A stretch of DNA of 64,000 nucleotides from an uncultured Prevotellaceae bacterium. GTDB lineage: Bacteria; Bacteroidota; Bacteroidia; Bacteroidales; Bacteroidaceae. The stretch lies in contig OMXX01000014.1 in NCBI GenBank assembly GCA_900315105.1, positions 10,938-74,937 of the forward strand, read 5' to 3'. Positions 39,501-44,484 of this stretch are shown here, in pieces (within the stretch, counting starts at the first letter, position 1; every line of letters starts with the position of its first letter). The notes below the pieces were generated by a model that was not told where the DNA came from, did no database searches, and was given only the letters and a program-made list of their open reading frames with translations. The position numbers were made by a program, and so were the translations under genes.

Positions 39501-40740
39501 CAATGTAGTTCTTACCATATTCAGAAAGGCTTTCGTATAGCAAGCAGTCTGTCACTTTGCAGTCTTTCTCCAACTTACCCACCATACCACCAATACGGAT
39601 ATCAGCGGTAACAGCTGATGCATTCAGTTTACCAGAAAAATATATCTTCAATCCTGTTGTCTTGCATCGCGTTATGTCAGAATATCCATACGCATTTCCA
39701 TCCTTTCCTGCCCAACCAACGATACCACCAACTGCCATCTTTCCCAAATTTCCCCCAATGTTCATCGTAACATTCTTAATGGAGCATTTGGTGATTACAG
39801 CACGTGATGTACTACTACCATACATACTCCCCACCAAACCCGACAGGTTTGGTCCGGTGAGTGAATAATTGGCAGTAATCGTAATATCCTCGGCACTACA
39901 ACCTTCAACCAACGATCCATTGTCCATACGACCAACCAAAGTGGCATAGTTACCTCCGTTGGTTATACTTCCAGAAATAGTGAAAGTACACACTTTTACA
40001 GAGCAGTTCCGAACAACAGAATATCCATTTCCGATTCTGCCAATAAAGCCACTACAATATGATGTAGAGGCCGATGCCGAACCTGAATTGACGGTTATAT
40101 TTTCAGCAGAACAATCTTCCACCAACGAACCACTTTCCACATTTCCTATAAATGAACCAACCTTTACTGAATTACTAATATTAACACCAAAGGTTACGGA
40201 AACCGTAGAAACACCGATATTCCTGATTTCACCACTGCTTACTGTACCAAGCAATCCATAGGATTTGTTTTGATTAGGCACAATGATTTCATAATTACTG
40301 ATTACAGGCTTAGCTCCATTACCCTTATCACCAACAAGATGCCCCTTGAAGGTTTTGTCTTGATGATAAGTCCATTCTCTGCCATCGAGGTTAATATCCG
40401 CAGTTATCTTATAGTAAGATGATGAGCCATTATATTGCGTACCAAAGTATGCCAGCTCCGCAGCATTGGAAATGATATACGGATCAGCCTTCGTTCCCGT
40501 ACCGCTTGCAAACTTTGAAGCAACAGAACCATCCCAAGGGTCCTGAGCATTAGCAGTAGCAAAAGAGAAGAAGAGGAGGAGAAGCAAGGAAAGGATACGA
40601 CAGTAGCCTCTCCTCCCGCCCTCATCCGTAGGGAGGGAGCCGGAAGGCAAAAGGAAGTGTAACATTGTATGTCCAAATGCCTTTATATTTTTATTTTCTC
40701 TATTCAATTCCATCTTATTGTATATCATTTTCTTCATCAT
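21520..40740 (-). CDS. 6406-residue secreted beta-helix surface protein with sorting tail
   Basis: The largest gene in the window. The signal peptide ends at ATANAQ (about residue 66) after a strong hydrophobic run (50-62). The n-region is unusually long because residues about 30-47 are encoded by a palindromic repeat. From about 68 to 1690 there are GLUG-like repeats, with recurring GGxxG motifs followed by a CxV/CxI strand. About 1900-4770 is a very long right-handed beta-helix-like region with dozens of IYGGGN/VFGGGLG-type turns, each followed by TxVxIxG strands. About 4770-6330 is mixed beta-rich sequence. The last 70 residues (LSLYTATGQLVRIF and GIYIVGKKKLYVK) are a type-A-like sorting tail. 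It is the last gene after four fimbrillin-like lipoproteins. The likely role is a surface adhesin or stalk. No catalytic site was recognised. Confidence 0.85.
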   Translation of the reverse strand: MMKKMIYNKMELNRENKNIKAFGHTMLHFLLPSGSLPTDEGGRRGYCRILSLLLLLFFSFATANAQDPWDGSVASKFASGTGTKADPYIISNAAELAYFGTQYNGSSSYYKITADINLDGREWTYHQDKTFKGHLVGDKGNGAKPVISNYEIIVPNQNKSYGLLGTVSSGEIRNIGVSTVSVTFGVNISNSVKVGSFIGNVESGSLVEDCSAENITVNSGSASASTSYCSGFIGRIGNGYSVVRNCSVKVCTFTISGSITNGGNYATLVGRMDNGSLVEGCSAEDITITANYSLTGPNLSGLVGSMYGSSTSRAVITKCSIKNVTMNIGGNLGKMAVGGIVGWAGKDGNAYGYSDITRCKTTGLKIYFSGKLNASAVTADIRIGGMVGKLEKDCKVTDCLLYESLSEYGKNYIGSNPNVNVNNTFCRNICMYVGGVVGSTVDQGSTNAANQIVIERCVAYCDFDFTGYKSVETGNLSKNNFVIGGVIGRLYNPYYIPTTLYYSGKVKAPYCVVGPLVGTFLKSKDSNEFIYNDYSGVNNTRANVADYSKWYYDDYQLWLTSSVINSGKTMNGSYTTEGYATIGDVSGWTENRIGSALKASKTILPYSSNGSNADMSIYPAYTASSGFPDYYMYYAQGVNRGSYQSNFNIVLAALREAEDGPSWDVDANGKIVMYEFVATEKMKATDAFKSILTIHNDDGSALPSGYTYEWKVDGTTIGTDSSVETARGMEAKTATVHISNGGSPIGECTVTIPRKEWYDYGSMASAPTNGNGTAENPYQIATASDLAWMGYHVSEVDAENTEHYVLTADIDLGNAWWSPMNGMEETGVGAFAGVFDGQGYTISNLHIDWNANYAAAANFGLFSIIKGTAAQWAVVKNLVIADAVASKEASDNILGNRCVGILAGNVKEYSQIENVIVRNSEMKASATASAQNGKELYFGGLAGKINTSSNNYSFINISTDVEINLSGITVNTANNIVVGGVVGQWQTNAKTCVKNVYALGKITVPSGPTNIGSVFGKNATGLTTDATSTIYYVNAANQNVGTQKELADYATTFLATANETVWTREDLYPWVYSMTPGYGLSHLKMVVVDNNAGLPRLDLHTLEIKGRELDEYTYSWYLNDEEIGSGTTCSVRPSIPSDNLSLHIDVQKNGSTVATLSAAVPMLIFAGSGTSADDPYLIGHKEELLLLSYLSNQSASYGYNGKTTADYNQAYYLLDADVDLTGVTDFTPIGSVKDNYQAENCFRGHFDGKGLSITGMNILWKAGDVNAEVNRVWGLFGAVQGVSGTQKAIIQNLVIKNAVLTHDTGNTSFYYNGTSGTANNCYVGVLAGVVGANATIQNIEVSSCSITDNGSTQYGVAKHMLSVGGVIGRSQYSFASDAGDMNTTTTIRLLVSDCDITINSAKFENGATSVDQCKIDVAGIVGSMMSSGASGTMPWPNYTYYTGKVKAIGKAMVSPLFSVGAFRNNTRSDYDYYCNLYVGKINAAESAPVSNIFYDNRFKIYYDGAYRDITDSYPAISDNNAQRNPCDMGARTILSHSYYDSKWHHQQDLQDYYYQGVNYGSYVDLMDASAMSAVASAFSTGRSEATFNDEIKAFGFTFGADGKLHLGEVFDITFTDDNLGDASKFVHTLTVTNKLGDEGLTYKWYVNGEEKPYSNSEEIRLGVTPQLVYVKVFRGSDLKYTTEVIELPRGYIFSADYSPKYDFSGSFTVTPDNYFTEGGYTYSYDWKEWSDGTTTTLHYTAQQCFDANRSYIESVTQGSTPVLEANWSADIYANPSNYTVTYKHVMTDVISAEEYAALSPGEQAGYEELGDGTYGKDGGEYTPLSTSDTYTSSSSGKIPLSGGETVSGATLSGANENKTYYCTVTATDAQWNTFVENHGTEDIYKDLIAKYETSFTTELTVKYIKSIIVYLHTKDTETINGKSYPSGNDNNDGKTDQTPVRTWQKAYSLLKENAPWDENYIVLIGTSSREATCDQDNGNKGFSITSSLQGNAVSETYVQWKAKVDASHLAKNATITGMWEGVDYGGIIEAYEDGNNGVRYIGLFGDTRFQNITFNHDSRAKHSSYIFCQYNSLEMGEGVQMTGFTSNAPGYGTIDGAKTSSFQIYGGLNNDKRFRTDKGVLDMDAMDASMPHGKEGFSITLKSGHYSCITPAGRQSTSNQINGLMGTPNMPIKCTVTIDIDRAYNDAHNQFGADYDCGIIAASHEGPMYADLDIVIKSGYVARVVNGHMGNQKNFNFDYNGKNYRFPDNTYSGRANILVDPRDGDNSKVIITELYGGSTGRGFTGGITIKNPFYGYSTVTINGGTFTILPKNNPKKNMIFSGIFGAGAGGYNGVGDDANPTVDEHIAYWNSDSTVVLYGPYADAKGKFVSVKCYNPNDPTNPYTMVDPAKTNTNIVINGGIFGSPTQPIDGIYAGGSGFMSPSLFYDRGVVPSKYGGNIYGKAGETVSTLTITGGTFYCDHGIFAGGRGTDKFYAEDPYAGNPADYTELGKTYGNVVLNINGGTMYCNVYGGGAGVAEALLKNTTTYGTLTNMARLTGNTFVNIGGTAKILSYNGVGGNVYGGGMLAAVDGTTTVNISGNAEIEGNVFGAAQGITNDVSITTIPHTLTPYLLHTPENAKLFGLVNGNTVVKTSGNPSVNGDIYGGAESAITNGSTSITLNGCTLNGNVYGGGLGALTGGTSATTATDAQVTASADIKGTTYIKVDKVDYASSSNDYYLYGGGNMASKVEGKTEIIVNDCTTKGQMSVYGGGYGTMAPVSDTYTTINDFTTKEGDYGLATIFGGGNAGPVSGGATVTLNGGQVFGDVFGGGNVAPVGTVYPADGSDEEKEDYIRHYPALYGTEISMQGVGPVVYGNIYGGGNKADIYGNAVVNISKGAFAGEIFGGGNGDITTNPISFANVIGSTSVYIDGATVVWNRKWNRTLKRFYDWNGEWGGENWDEFLAGEESAPIFINSHNIYGGGNRACRVMPIADTETGGLASVEVTKGFCGYELLSTEAWKNAYNDSKNPHFYVFGGGYGAYTSVAETKVYVAVSEQQSEGATTDMQLAKATYHTLEPEDGSYRKKAKRNGGTDNASIGVYDDSYGVAGNTVLGVLGGGYAGLVIGDTDVKVGGNTYMHRVYGGGYGQLDAYTMLQQGTEIYDGKTRDNLGEVGGNATVLTDGGYIYGDVFGGGAGVESAIVNGTLTDFKDMARVHGMTSVTISGKTQVFGSVYGGGDVANVGEENTSATAEPESRTIFDVEDMFLPPRRYEHANAQSFVNVLGGDIFGEVFAGGNGRRKSEASDYTTLGRVEGNTLVHVGDSTLADGSTIVPTIWNRIFGGCSYGTVNGSTFVHIEGGKLGHNIFGGGLGDAADDAPEAQTNGTYADIKGNTTVKIDGGKWLWNQLADNQGNIVVWKDATQVVANNLSELRTMSAAKFIGLLKKYADSRFFNIDASGKCSFVIAHNIFGGGRDACNVAGKAKVTINHSPIARLTDDEGNSINLLDETTVGGLCWYASISNINNPQFSVFGGGWGINTRVGETDVYVGPGARFDYTGAKLVLKPYDDDVEGTNLKYDGTNEANNDKFYFTIAPGNLGKEPYAYINDDISEYVIFENALLDDFNAVGPEERIRLYGSFDGGNSDTHTFLRYRASRLAMSLGLPTCTFMDIHGGGFSGYVTGNTKVVTDCELACRNVFGGGLGSLPTNPTGNETYGEVGGNTSVILHSGFVSLNVFGGGAGVESYKDGDTFIDFPDIARVKGKTHVEVWGEAMPMTSDIPNPDGEGYQTYDKERVLVFGNVYGGGDVANVGTVKTETCEEITLDNQDSKEFTTSVYIYGGGVFSSVFAGGNGRTKNMCNDYTKLGAVYGNTRFCVENTVRKYPYVNDDELDKPVIPYLWNRIYGGCQNGTVYGNTFMDFNGGYIVYNMFGGGWGNVDSLTVNGVKIVNPDGITSADVTGNTNIIVRNAEAKVNSLWDSKNRTWTEAHVVSKNGEQRIYSPQYDPDLKKFNVNHNIYGGGNVACKVGGNTYVTMTKGLIPKSLQAVSGVSTDDIGGFFNTNEWMEIYHKVGSPHFCVFGGGYGENTLIENNTNVNVSLEKEEMLIKDADELHDASQLHAHFLSRQSVMDVVGGGYSGPVRGVTNVTIGGETFLRRVFGGGFYAPVGAADVTINSVDCKDLFGGGLMGDVGFTNESMYNDYLAENPDKRGIVTLNIGPNGNTGESLYVHDNVYGGNDVSGDILNKTILNISAGHVFGNVYGAGNGDYLYAVGRNGEKKVTVNEYYKMGRNTYDLVYTVPLRSFMTSIAASSPAQRMVNCSSYRPKVQNVEINLSGPSADNRLELGGVYGGGNSATVNNLNGNKPVVTFHFGSNLNIKNVFMGCDGDAMFDGSEKYRKAYEDLNSLHLEDAIDWSHIPGNHAITMQYLPVSHENRPKVYQHLLDLYFQSVEMDVQPIVYWADDMQNVTIGSFYCGGNRGNMNVEPDENGNMVTYTFPSSLVITDKIVGGCNMANYRMPYSGILHKGGYLLGARGKDAIKLNVECQFLPYVGENGVMEGANVYGGCYTSGTIVGDVHIDMKSDMLANITPAELAETKEKNLAVCSIYGAGYGSLAYVRGNTHVDFGKDVAKNRFATATRYDTEAHGATTNYIYGGGQQGNVVGNSYVRIYNGHVASSVCGGSYSGIMWGSTHVLVGYPKYYTVQKSGTYHLQRTDKWNAEVKNEDGSEMVKKTINLLEGDIISEEVFDAIHSYDAGHTQATMGEHGNFSNIVTTSSGVNWNSIDIKIDEAVYGGGYALASGSSVAAGTYTVKKFDGVESLGEEDSGEWKDESVGTIGFGGNTTVLVWDAPTSETSFTTDHISVSSQTMNERTDIAPTDDIFGYYYQTADGHYKYIYTEGYNVTSTSDLPDALTRDGKIVIYEYNGDGGMYGDGHLSFAEGFRSGELYGYGFAGKTPDNARIVNSFQRMDMLRLTDCAVTLLGARDYNISEISATPYSIARVGEIQMVSLNVRGTDGNIVSSTSGNILAATTAKRSRNYLGLSNNIHYCGAIYSNVAFADDYRKADGSKDDGTPSYIGKKQYYIDNYKDVSDEFIKRNDGTAANMIGIASGYALKVQNIKTVASAEEIVYGPVVGVVEIALVNVRDDEGGGYVYAKNIHSRKAAGAKQHAPRKKAISTDAPEVEGAEDFLQTSGNFVFPHDASRGRYIVDDCFSHGYDAQKSLAVKDDIHYWYVTGTHYYYNTTITGYTYNSSSEPYLKFNSDNHDALMNLVGTPLGSAVKLKNVTWRSAHTENYEGDIEMRNIDPNSDAYQKYQLVIGATSATTYDGLYDYSGVTPETDKGAYYVNVPFTSSTGSEVGTFVGTTEIDGANIVLQLIDKANNSGAQYYQEHMSEPCKVTIDLETDVSEVKYTYTIYLTINYVQGPDVTGTVKVVNCALPGEMIEINKGSIQIGADHSMPQCATVYRIGPRVKDENGEWRFKKDSNDKEIFYTYEVGYPYLKEKGDDNATSEMLADVIYDESNTTNPCIRIPAYYFMDGYGVQYCFKVLGLNELFLVPMDDDSKLEIHNYHRMEPRRSGGGIYEGEDALDLHIDLAAQRAANSEIPEPRIYIEDETDLLRFATFINEKKDEFSEVGTKNDFGANMQFVMQDNVTVGSDYVAPDNFKGTFHGDGHAITGIANNASLLKAIDASANIHNLGLVSGRIVSASSSANNPSLHCCYEYGHNTVYRIDGTAFTGYAKEDWRYGKVAYDLNQYYLHKRYVDGTGSLENTQDYVEKYYENGDYLYSGYSFDNHYEGSEFIRNSFIPNYGYAATTHDTSHPIDESRAVVDEEGNVTYRPLMNENLIEGGKPKNDYFFFGQILNADTKNCVEGIANLTVPAAIAKDEESNAFRLYEDMKNRVYRAGGYYGSKNNNGFYYNSDAYVHDNGITAIDFYGYNGLNYTDATNIGGNISRPSGTGMDFYYPVSDYGMNNISLDEGVTRNLLLYARSASDLNGVLATFKYSDTYGETPATPESNIRAHVINQAVTPTTEFLHLVERTVDNKNSEGGDCFNNDFNCPIAFVVSNRAWYTRVPRYYAANKNDAWEGISLPFSVNRVEASFNGEISHFYGETDANAANATEANTTNVGHEYWLRGLTASTPAADAQPIKATFTRPGADLFTGGTLTGDYRYFNSHFADVYGDIYEDNNFSIYRAARDFSGYYFQQAYVPYIVSFPGATFKEFDLSGDFNQSLSLGEHGVWDADTDAHGFSFREVATKPQNVTFSWYGNNPKVSNLNIENANLIGVTDDSAVSTTAGVVTHRGAFSAQNDDDTYGIDDSGTSFSGYERDILPFRTYMTITGSSSPGKAFAKPESILIYEDTGIEELPQNDEEENDGLRIYAKNRKIYVESPAALSLSLYTATGQLVRIFNVVPGTNTYSGFANGIYIVGKKKLYVK
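40595..40640 (-). repeat. GCCTTCCGGCTC palindromic repeat, copy 2, inside a coding region
   Basis: On the minus strand GCCTTCCGGCTCCCTCC is followed by a short spacer and a GGGCGGGAGGAG arm. It is translated in frame as PSGSLPTDEGGRRGY within the signal-peptide region of the 6406-residue protein. Copies at 7889-7935 and 40920-40963 are intergenic, so this looks like insertion of a dispersed element into the gene. Confidence 0.7.
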
Positions 40741-40789
40741 AACTGTAAGTGTTTTTAGTATTGATATTTAGGATAGTTTAGGGGAGTGT

Positions 40790-40842
40790 TTAGAGTTTAG
40801 AGATCAGGGTTTAGTGATTAGAGTTTAGTGATTAGAGATTAG
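40790..40842. repeat. 7-bp-phased array, TTAG core
   Basis: TTAG (once TCAG) starts at 40790, 40797, 40804, 40811, 40818, 40825, 40832 and 40839: eight exact 7-bp steps. It lies in the transcribed gap between the fourth lipoprotein gene and the 6406-residue gene. A second short run, CACT/CTCT at 40890, 40897, 40904 and 40911, follows. Confidence 0.85.
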
Positions 40843-40919
40843 TGTAACTTAAATTGGCTTTCCCTTTGGCCGCCGAACTAAAGTTTCTTCACTATTCACT
40901 TTTCTCTTTTCACTTCCCT

Positions 40920-40963
40920 TTCGCCTTCCGGCTCCCTCTCTATGGGAGAGGGCGAGTGGAGAG
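40920..40963. repeat. GCCTTCCGGCTC palindromic repeat, copy 3
   Basis: GCCTTCCGGCTC is followed by CCTCTCTATGGGAGAGGG, which folds into a stem. The repeat ends next to the stop of the 350-residue lipoprotein gene, the same placement relative to the stop codon as copy 1. Confidence 0.75.
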
Positions 40964-40966
40964 GCC

Positions 40967-42019
40967 TCATCTCAACACCACATCAGCCGTTTCCTTATCC
41001 CCATCGCTGAGAACGTAGAGGAAATCAGGGCTCACGGTTGCATATATATCGAAATATTTACCAGCTTCTTTAGAAGTGAATCCCAATGTGAGGGTATTCT
41101 GGGCGATACACCCCTTACGGGTGAGTTGATCATTTTTATCATATACATCATATTCAGCAACTATCAGAACAGTTCTGAGATATGCTTTTTCCTCTTCTAT
41201 TCCATCGACAGTTTCAAAAAGCGAAGGGGAATTTGGATTGACGTGAAACTCCAAACAATTACGACCTACGACTGTAAGCGCATCCCCGGGAGCGGCAGGG
41301 GTAGCCGAAGCTATCAATGTTGAAGCATCATTTTTATCATATACAGGCTTTCCATTCGTTCCCAAACCTGTACTACTATATATATTCAAATTAGTAAGGC
41401 GAATGGTTCTGATAGCATCCACCTCGCTATTGACTCCAAGAACAAAGCGCACAAGAACGGTGTTATGCTTCAATGGGAAATATACTCGGAGATTCTGGTT
41501 TTCCGTTATACCTGTACCAGAGAGATAGTCAACAGAGCTGAACAAAGGAATTGTCCCAGAATCCCATACATTATCATAATTGGTCTCTTCCGTGAAATCC
41601 TCAGGTATAACCGTCCTCGCCTCATAGTTAAATAAGGTATAGTTTTCCTCTATTATCTCGTCAGCAGGGGTAATTCCGAATTCTGTAACACCTTCAGAAT
41701 TGAGCGCTCCTGAACTTGACATGTTTGTCAATGTCAAATCCAACTGGGATGCAGCATCAATCTTACTTGTTGCCTTCACAAACACCTTATACAGAACAGG
41801 AGTCACAGGTGGATCTAACCTTGTCAACTCTCCACGTGTCACAGCCTTAGCTGTATTGCTGTTGAAAATGCCTTCCTTCCAGATATCAGCAAAGCCAACA
41901 CCAAACTTCACATTATGCTCGTCGGCATTGTCCTCAACCGCATCCTTTGAACATGATGTGAAGAGCATACCTACGAATATTCCTAATAAGGTATATATAT
42001 GTAGAGTTCCTTTTTTCAT
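40967..42019 (-). CDS. Fimbrillin-like lipoprotein 4 of the surface operon
   Basis: A 350-residue protein. Lipoprotein signal LFTSC with Cys23, then a SKDAVEDN linker. A VTRGELTR segment at about 60-66 resembles the region cleaved during fimbrillin maturation. LRVYFPLKHNTVLVRFVLGV is the characteristic core strand pair of fimbrillin-like (Mfa-like) proteins. No enzymatic motif. It lies 226 bp upstream of the 6406-residue gene and 78 bp after lipoprotein 3; both gaps hold 7-bp arrays. Likely a fimbrial subunit or tip/anchor protein; family confidence is moderate. Confidence 0.72.
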   Translation of the reverse strand: MKKGTLHIYTLLGIFVGMLFTSCSKDAVEDNADEHNVKFGVGFADIWKEGIFNSNTAKAVTRGELTRLDPPVTPVLYKVFVKATSKIDAASQLDLTLTNMSSSGALNSEGVTEFGITPADEIIEENYTLFNYEARTVIPEDFTEETNYDNVWDSGTIPLFSSVDYLSGTGITENQNLRVYFPLKHNTVLVRFVLGVNSEVDAIRTIRLTNLNIYSSTGLGTNGKPVYDKNDASTLIASATPAAPGDALTVVGRNCLEFHVNPNSPSLFETVDGIEEEKAYLRTVLIVAEYDVYDKNDQLTRKGCIAQNTLTLGFTSKEAGKYFDIYATVSPDFLYVLSDGDKETADVVLR

Positions 42020-42031
42020 TCTATCTAATGA

Positions 42032-42064
42032 TTAGGGGTTAGTGATTAGGGGTTAGAGTTTAGG
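42032..42064. repeat. 7-bp-phased array, TTAG core
   Basis: TTAG starts at 42032, 42039, 42046, 42053 and 42060, with a degenerate unit before it at 42025. It lies in the 78-bp gap between lipoprotein genes 3 and 4 and has the same core as the array at 40790. Confidence 0.85.
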
Positions 42065-42097
42065 ATTTAATACAAACTCGTATTTTTCACTTTTCAT

Positions 42098-43387
42098 TTA
42101 CCAATTATGCCATTCATCCTCTATCAGTCCGTCGCTCTTCCAACTCTCGACTTCCACATTTGCCAGAATTATTGCAGCCCCATCAGGCGTAGTGACGATT
42201 TTGAAGATATATGTGTATGATTGGTTTGGTTGCCAGTTGGTATAATGGGCTGGTATGGAAGCCAATACATTCTGCTGTGTAAATTGCGACTCGTTCTGAT
42301 TACGAACCAATATATCACATTGAAGGGTAAGGCCTTCTGTATTATTGTATGGCAAGACCTTAGTATATTGTGAACCATTATTAGTGGTAAACAATGCCTC
42401 TGAAGAAGAGGTTGGAAGGGCACCACTCTGAGTTCCGGCAATATTAAGTACACCAAAATCCATATATTTGGAAGTTCCGTTTTCTACAGGAACAGTCTCG
42501 GTTGTCACATTATCAATATTATCACCTCCCTTGAAAGAGGCATTGGTATATGTAAGCCTAACTTTGCCCTCATTTACGAAATTACCTCTAAGGCTGACAT
42601 TCGTTGTAGGCAATTCATTAGTATTGAATGTTCCATCATCATTCACTCTATAGAAGTCCACGCCAACAACCTTATATCGCTTGTCTCCACCTGACTGGGT
42701 TATATCCTCATAGAAACCGATACGGATTCGTGAGCAATAGCGCAGGAAGGTAAGAGTTACAGGCTGACCATACTTACTCTTTGGCACGTACTTCGGCTTG
42801 GTGAAATACAGACATTTGCTATCATCCTGCACATCCACCTGTGTGATGTTCTCTACCTCTATAACATGAGGATCAGGAAGTGTGCTCTCTGTATAGTCAT
42901 AGCCGCCACTCTTTGAGAAATCGCCAATAGCCCAGAAGTAATGGCCGTCGCGCTTTTCATCCCAGTACTTTATTGTCTGCTCCTCAGAACCAGAAGCACC
43001 TTCAACAATTCCCACATACTCCCAATTTGCAGTATTGGTAGATGTGGTATTGGCCAAATTCTCCGTATGCCAGACCTGATAGTCAGGGAATACGGTATTC
43101 TTCTTCGTGAACGTAGCAGCATTACCACTACCGCTAATATCACCATTAATGCCATACACCTTGAAATCTGAGATAAACTCGCTAAGGCTGACCTCTGCAC
43201 GAGTCACGCCATCTTCTGAACAAGAGAAGGTGATTGGCAATCTATTATCAGAATTTCCGTCCTCATCTGAGGTGCAAGCAACAAATGCGAAGAGGAAAAG
43301 AATACCGCATCCCCCAATAGGGAGGATTCTTCTTATGGTATTGAAACTCATAAGCCTCTTCATTTTATGTAGTGGTTCATTTTTCAT
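42098..43387 (-). CDS. Fimbrillin-family lipoprotein 3
   Basis: A 429-residue protein. Lipobox FVAC (Cys38 from the first Met; Met9 at 43363 is a possible alternative start that gives a more usual signal length). It carries clear fimbrillin landmarks: VTRAEVSLSEFISDFKVYGI, NWEYVG, QTIKYWDEK, YGQPVTLTFLRYCSRIRIGF and HYTNWQPNQSYTYIFKI near the C-terminus. It ends VEVESWKSDGLIEDEWHNW. The landmarks match those of the proteins at 5494 and 44481 closely, so these are paralogous subunits. It lies 35 bp after lipoprotein 2. Confidence 0.85.
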   Translation of the reverse strand: MKNEPLHKMKRLMSFNTIRRILPIGGCGILFLFAFVACTSDEDGNSDNRLPITFSCSEDGVTRAEVSLSEFISDFKVYGINGDISGSGNAATFTKKNTVFPDYQVWHTENLANTTSTNTANWEYVGIVEGASGSEEQTIKYWDEKRDGHYFWAIGDFSKSGGYDYTESTLPDPHVIEVENITQVDVQDDSKCLYFTKPKYVPKSKYGQPVTLTFLRYCSRIRIGFYEDITQSGGDKRYKVVGVDFYRVNDDGTFNTNELPTTNVSLRGNFVNEGKVRLTYTNASFKGGDNIDNVTTETVPVENGTSKYMDFGVLNIAGTQSGALPTSSSEALFTTNNGSQYTKVLPYNNTEGLTLQCDILVRNQNESQFTQQNVLASIPAHYTNWQPNQSYTYIFKIVTTPDGAAIILANVEVESWKSDGLIEDEWHNW

Positions 43388-43422
43388 AACGATTTAGTGT
43401 TTTATTTCTCTTCCTTTTGGCT

Positions 43423-44484
43423 CTACCATTGGAAGATATCTTCTTCATGGTTAAAGAAACTCAGATTCATGAAATCATCCGCCAAAGTGATATTCCAAGT
43501 GTAAATCTTACCGCTTTCAAAGACCTTCGCCGGAATATTGCAACTATAAGAGAATGTATGATTTGAACTGTCCTTGCCATTCAGAGTCAATGTTGCCCCT
43601 GCGAATGTAGCAGGAAATGTGAATGCGTAGAAGTTGGCAGAAACACCTTCTGTTCCCTTTGCCGACAATCCATATCCCGCAGCTCCCATACTTGCCTGCA
43701 AGGTCTTATACAATATTGTAGATATAGCAAGGCTCGGATTACTTGATTCGCCAGGAGTCCATGTAACGGTCTTAGGGAAACCGCCCGTAACATTCCCGGC
43801 AACATTTACCGATACGCTCATTACCTTTACCTTTTCTACCCTATCGTTTGTCACAGCAAAACGGATTACGGCAGGAAGAGCTGTAAAATGAGCAGATGCT
43901 GTCTGTATCTGGGTTCTTCCTATCTCTGTGATAGTTGACTCTGCCTTGATGTATGTGTATTTCTTGAAATCTGCCAGACTTGGTGTTCCATCATGAACAA
44001 AATCGTTAGGGAGCGCGAGAGTCACTACGCCGTCAGCATCTACAGAACTGCCGTTTGCATCTGGAAGAATAGGAGACAGGAAATATACAGGTGACTGTCC
44101 TATAGTTATCTTCTGTATCTCATTTTTCAGTATTCCAGAATTAGAGGTTATGGAAGCAACACTCACAACATCCTCTAAACCTGTAATATTCTTTACCCTG
44201 GCACTACTACTCTTACTCGTACCCCAAGGAATGATATTTCCGGTAGGCGTTTCCTTTACTACGACAACCATCTCGTTTGAACTATTATCCCAAGCGAACT
44301 TATTGTTGTCATTCCAATGGGCACGTGTTACCTTTGCCTGAGCATTAGCGTCACCAAGCATCGCCGATGTTTCCACATACAAAACGTCTGCCTCTTCCGC
44401 GATTTCATCAATATCGTTGGAAGAGGTACAAGCCATCGTGAGTACGATAGTCGAGAGATATATTATAGTATTGAGCTTTTTCAT
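43423..44484 (-). CDS. Fimbrillin-like lipoprotein 2
   Basis: A 353-residue protein. Lipobox TMAC with Cys19. AKVTRAHWNDNNKFAWDN at about 51-68 is typical of Bacteroides-type fimbrillin-like lipoproteins (a VTRA site followed by a W-x-D patch). The middle contains SAHFTALPAVIRFAVTN, the usual core strand. The C-terminus VFESGKIYTWNITLADDFM is followed by a short tail ending DIFQW. Its ATG overlaps the TGA of the upstream gene by 4 bp, so the two are translationally coupled, which suggests a fixed ratio. Confidence 0.78.
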   Translation of the reverse strand: MKKLNTIIYLSTIVLTMACTSSNDIDEIAEEADVLYVETSAMLGDANAQAKVTRAHWNDNNKFAWDNSSNEMVVVVKETPTGNIIPWGTSKSSSARVKNITGLEDVVSVASITSNSGILKNEIQKITIGQSPVYFLSPILPDANGSSVDADGVVTLALPNDFVHDGTPSLADFKKYTYIKAESTITEIGRTQIQTASAHFTALPAVIRFAVTNDRVEKVKVMSVSVNVAGNVTGGFPKTVTWTPGESSNPSLAISTILYKTLQASMGAAGYGLSAKGTEGVSANFYAFTFPATFAGATLTLNGKDSSNHTFSYSCNIPAKVFESGKIYTWNITLADDFMNLSFFNHEEDIFQW

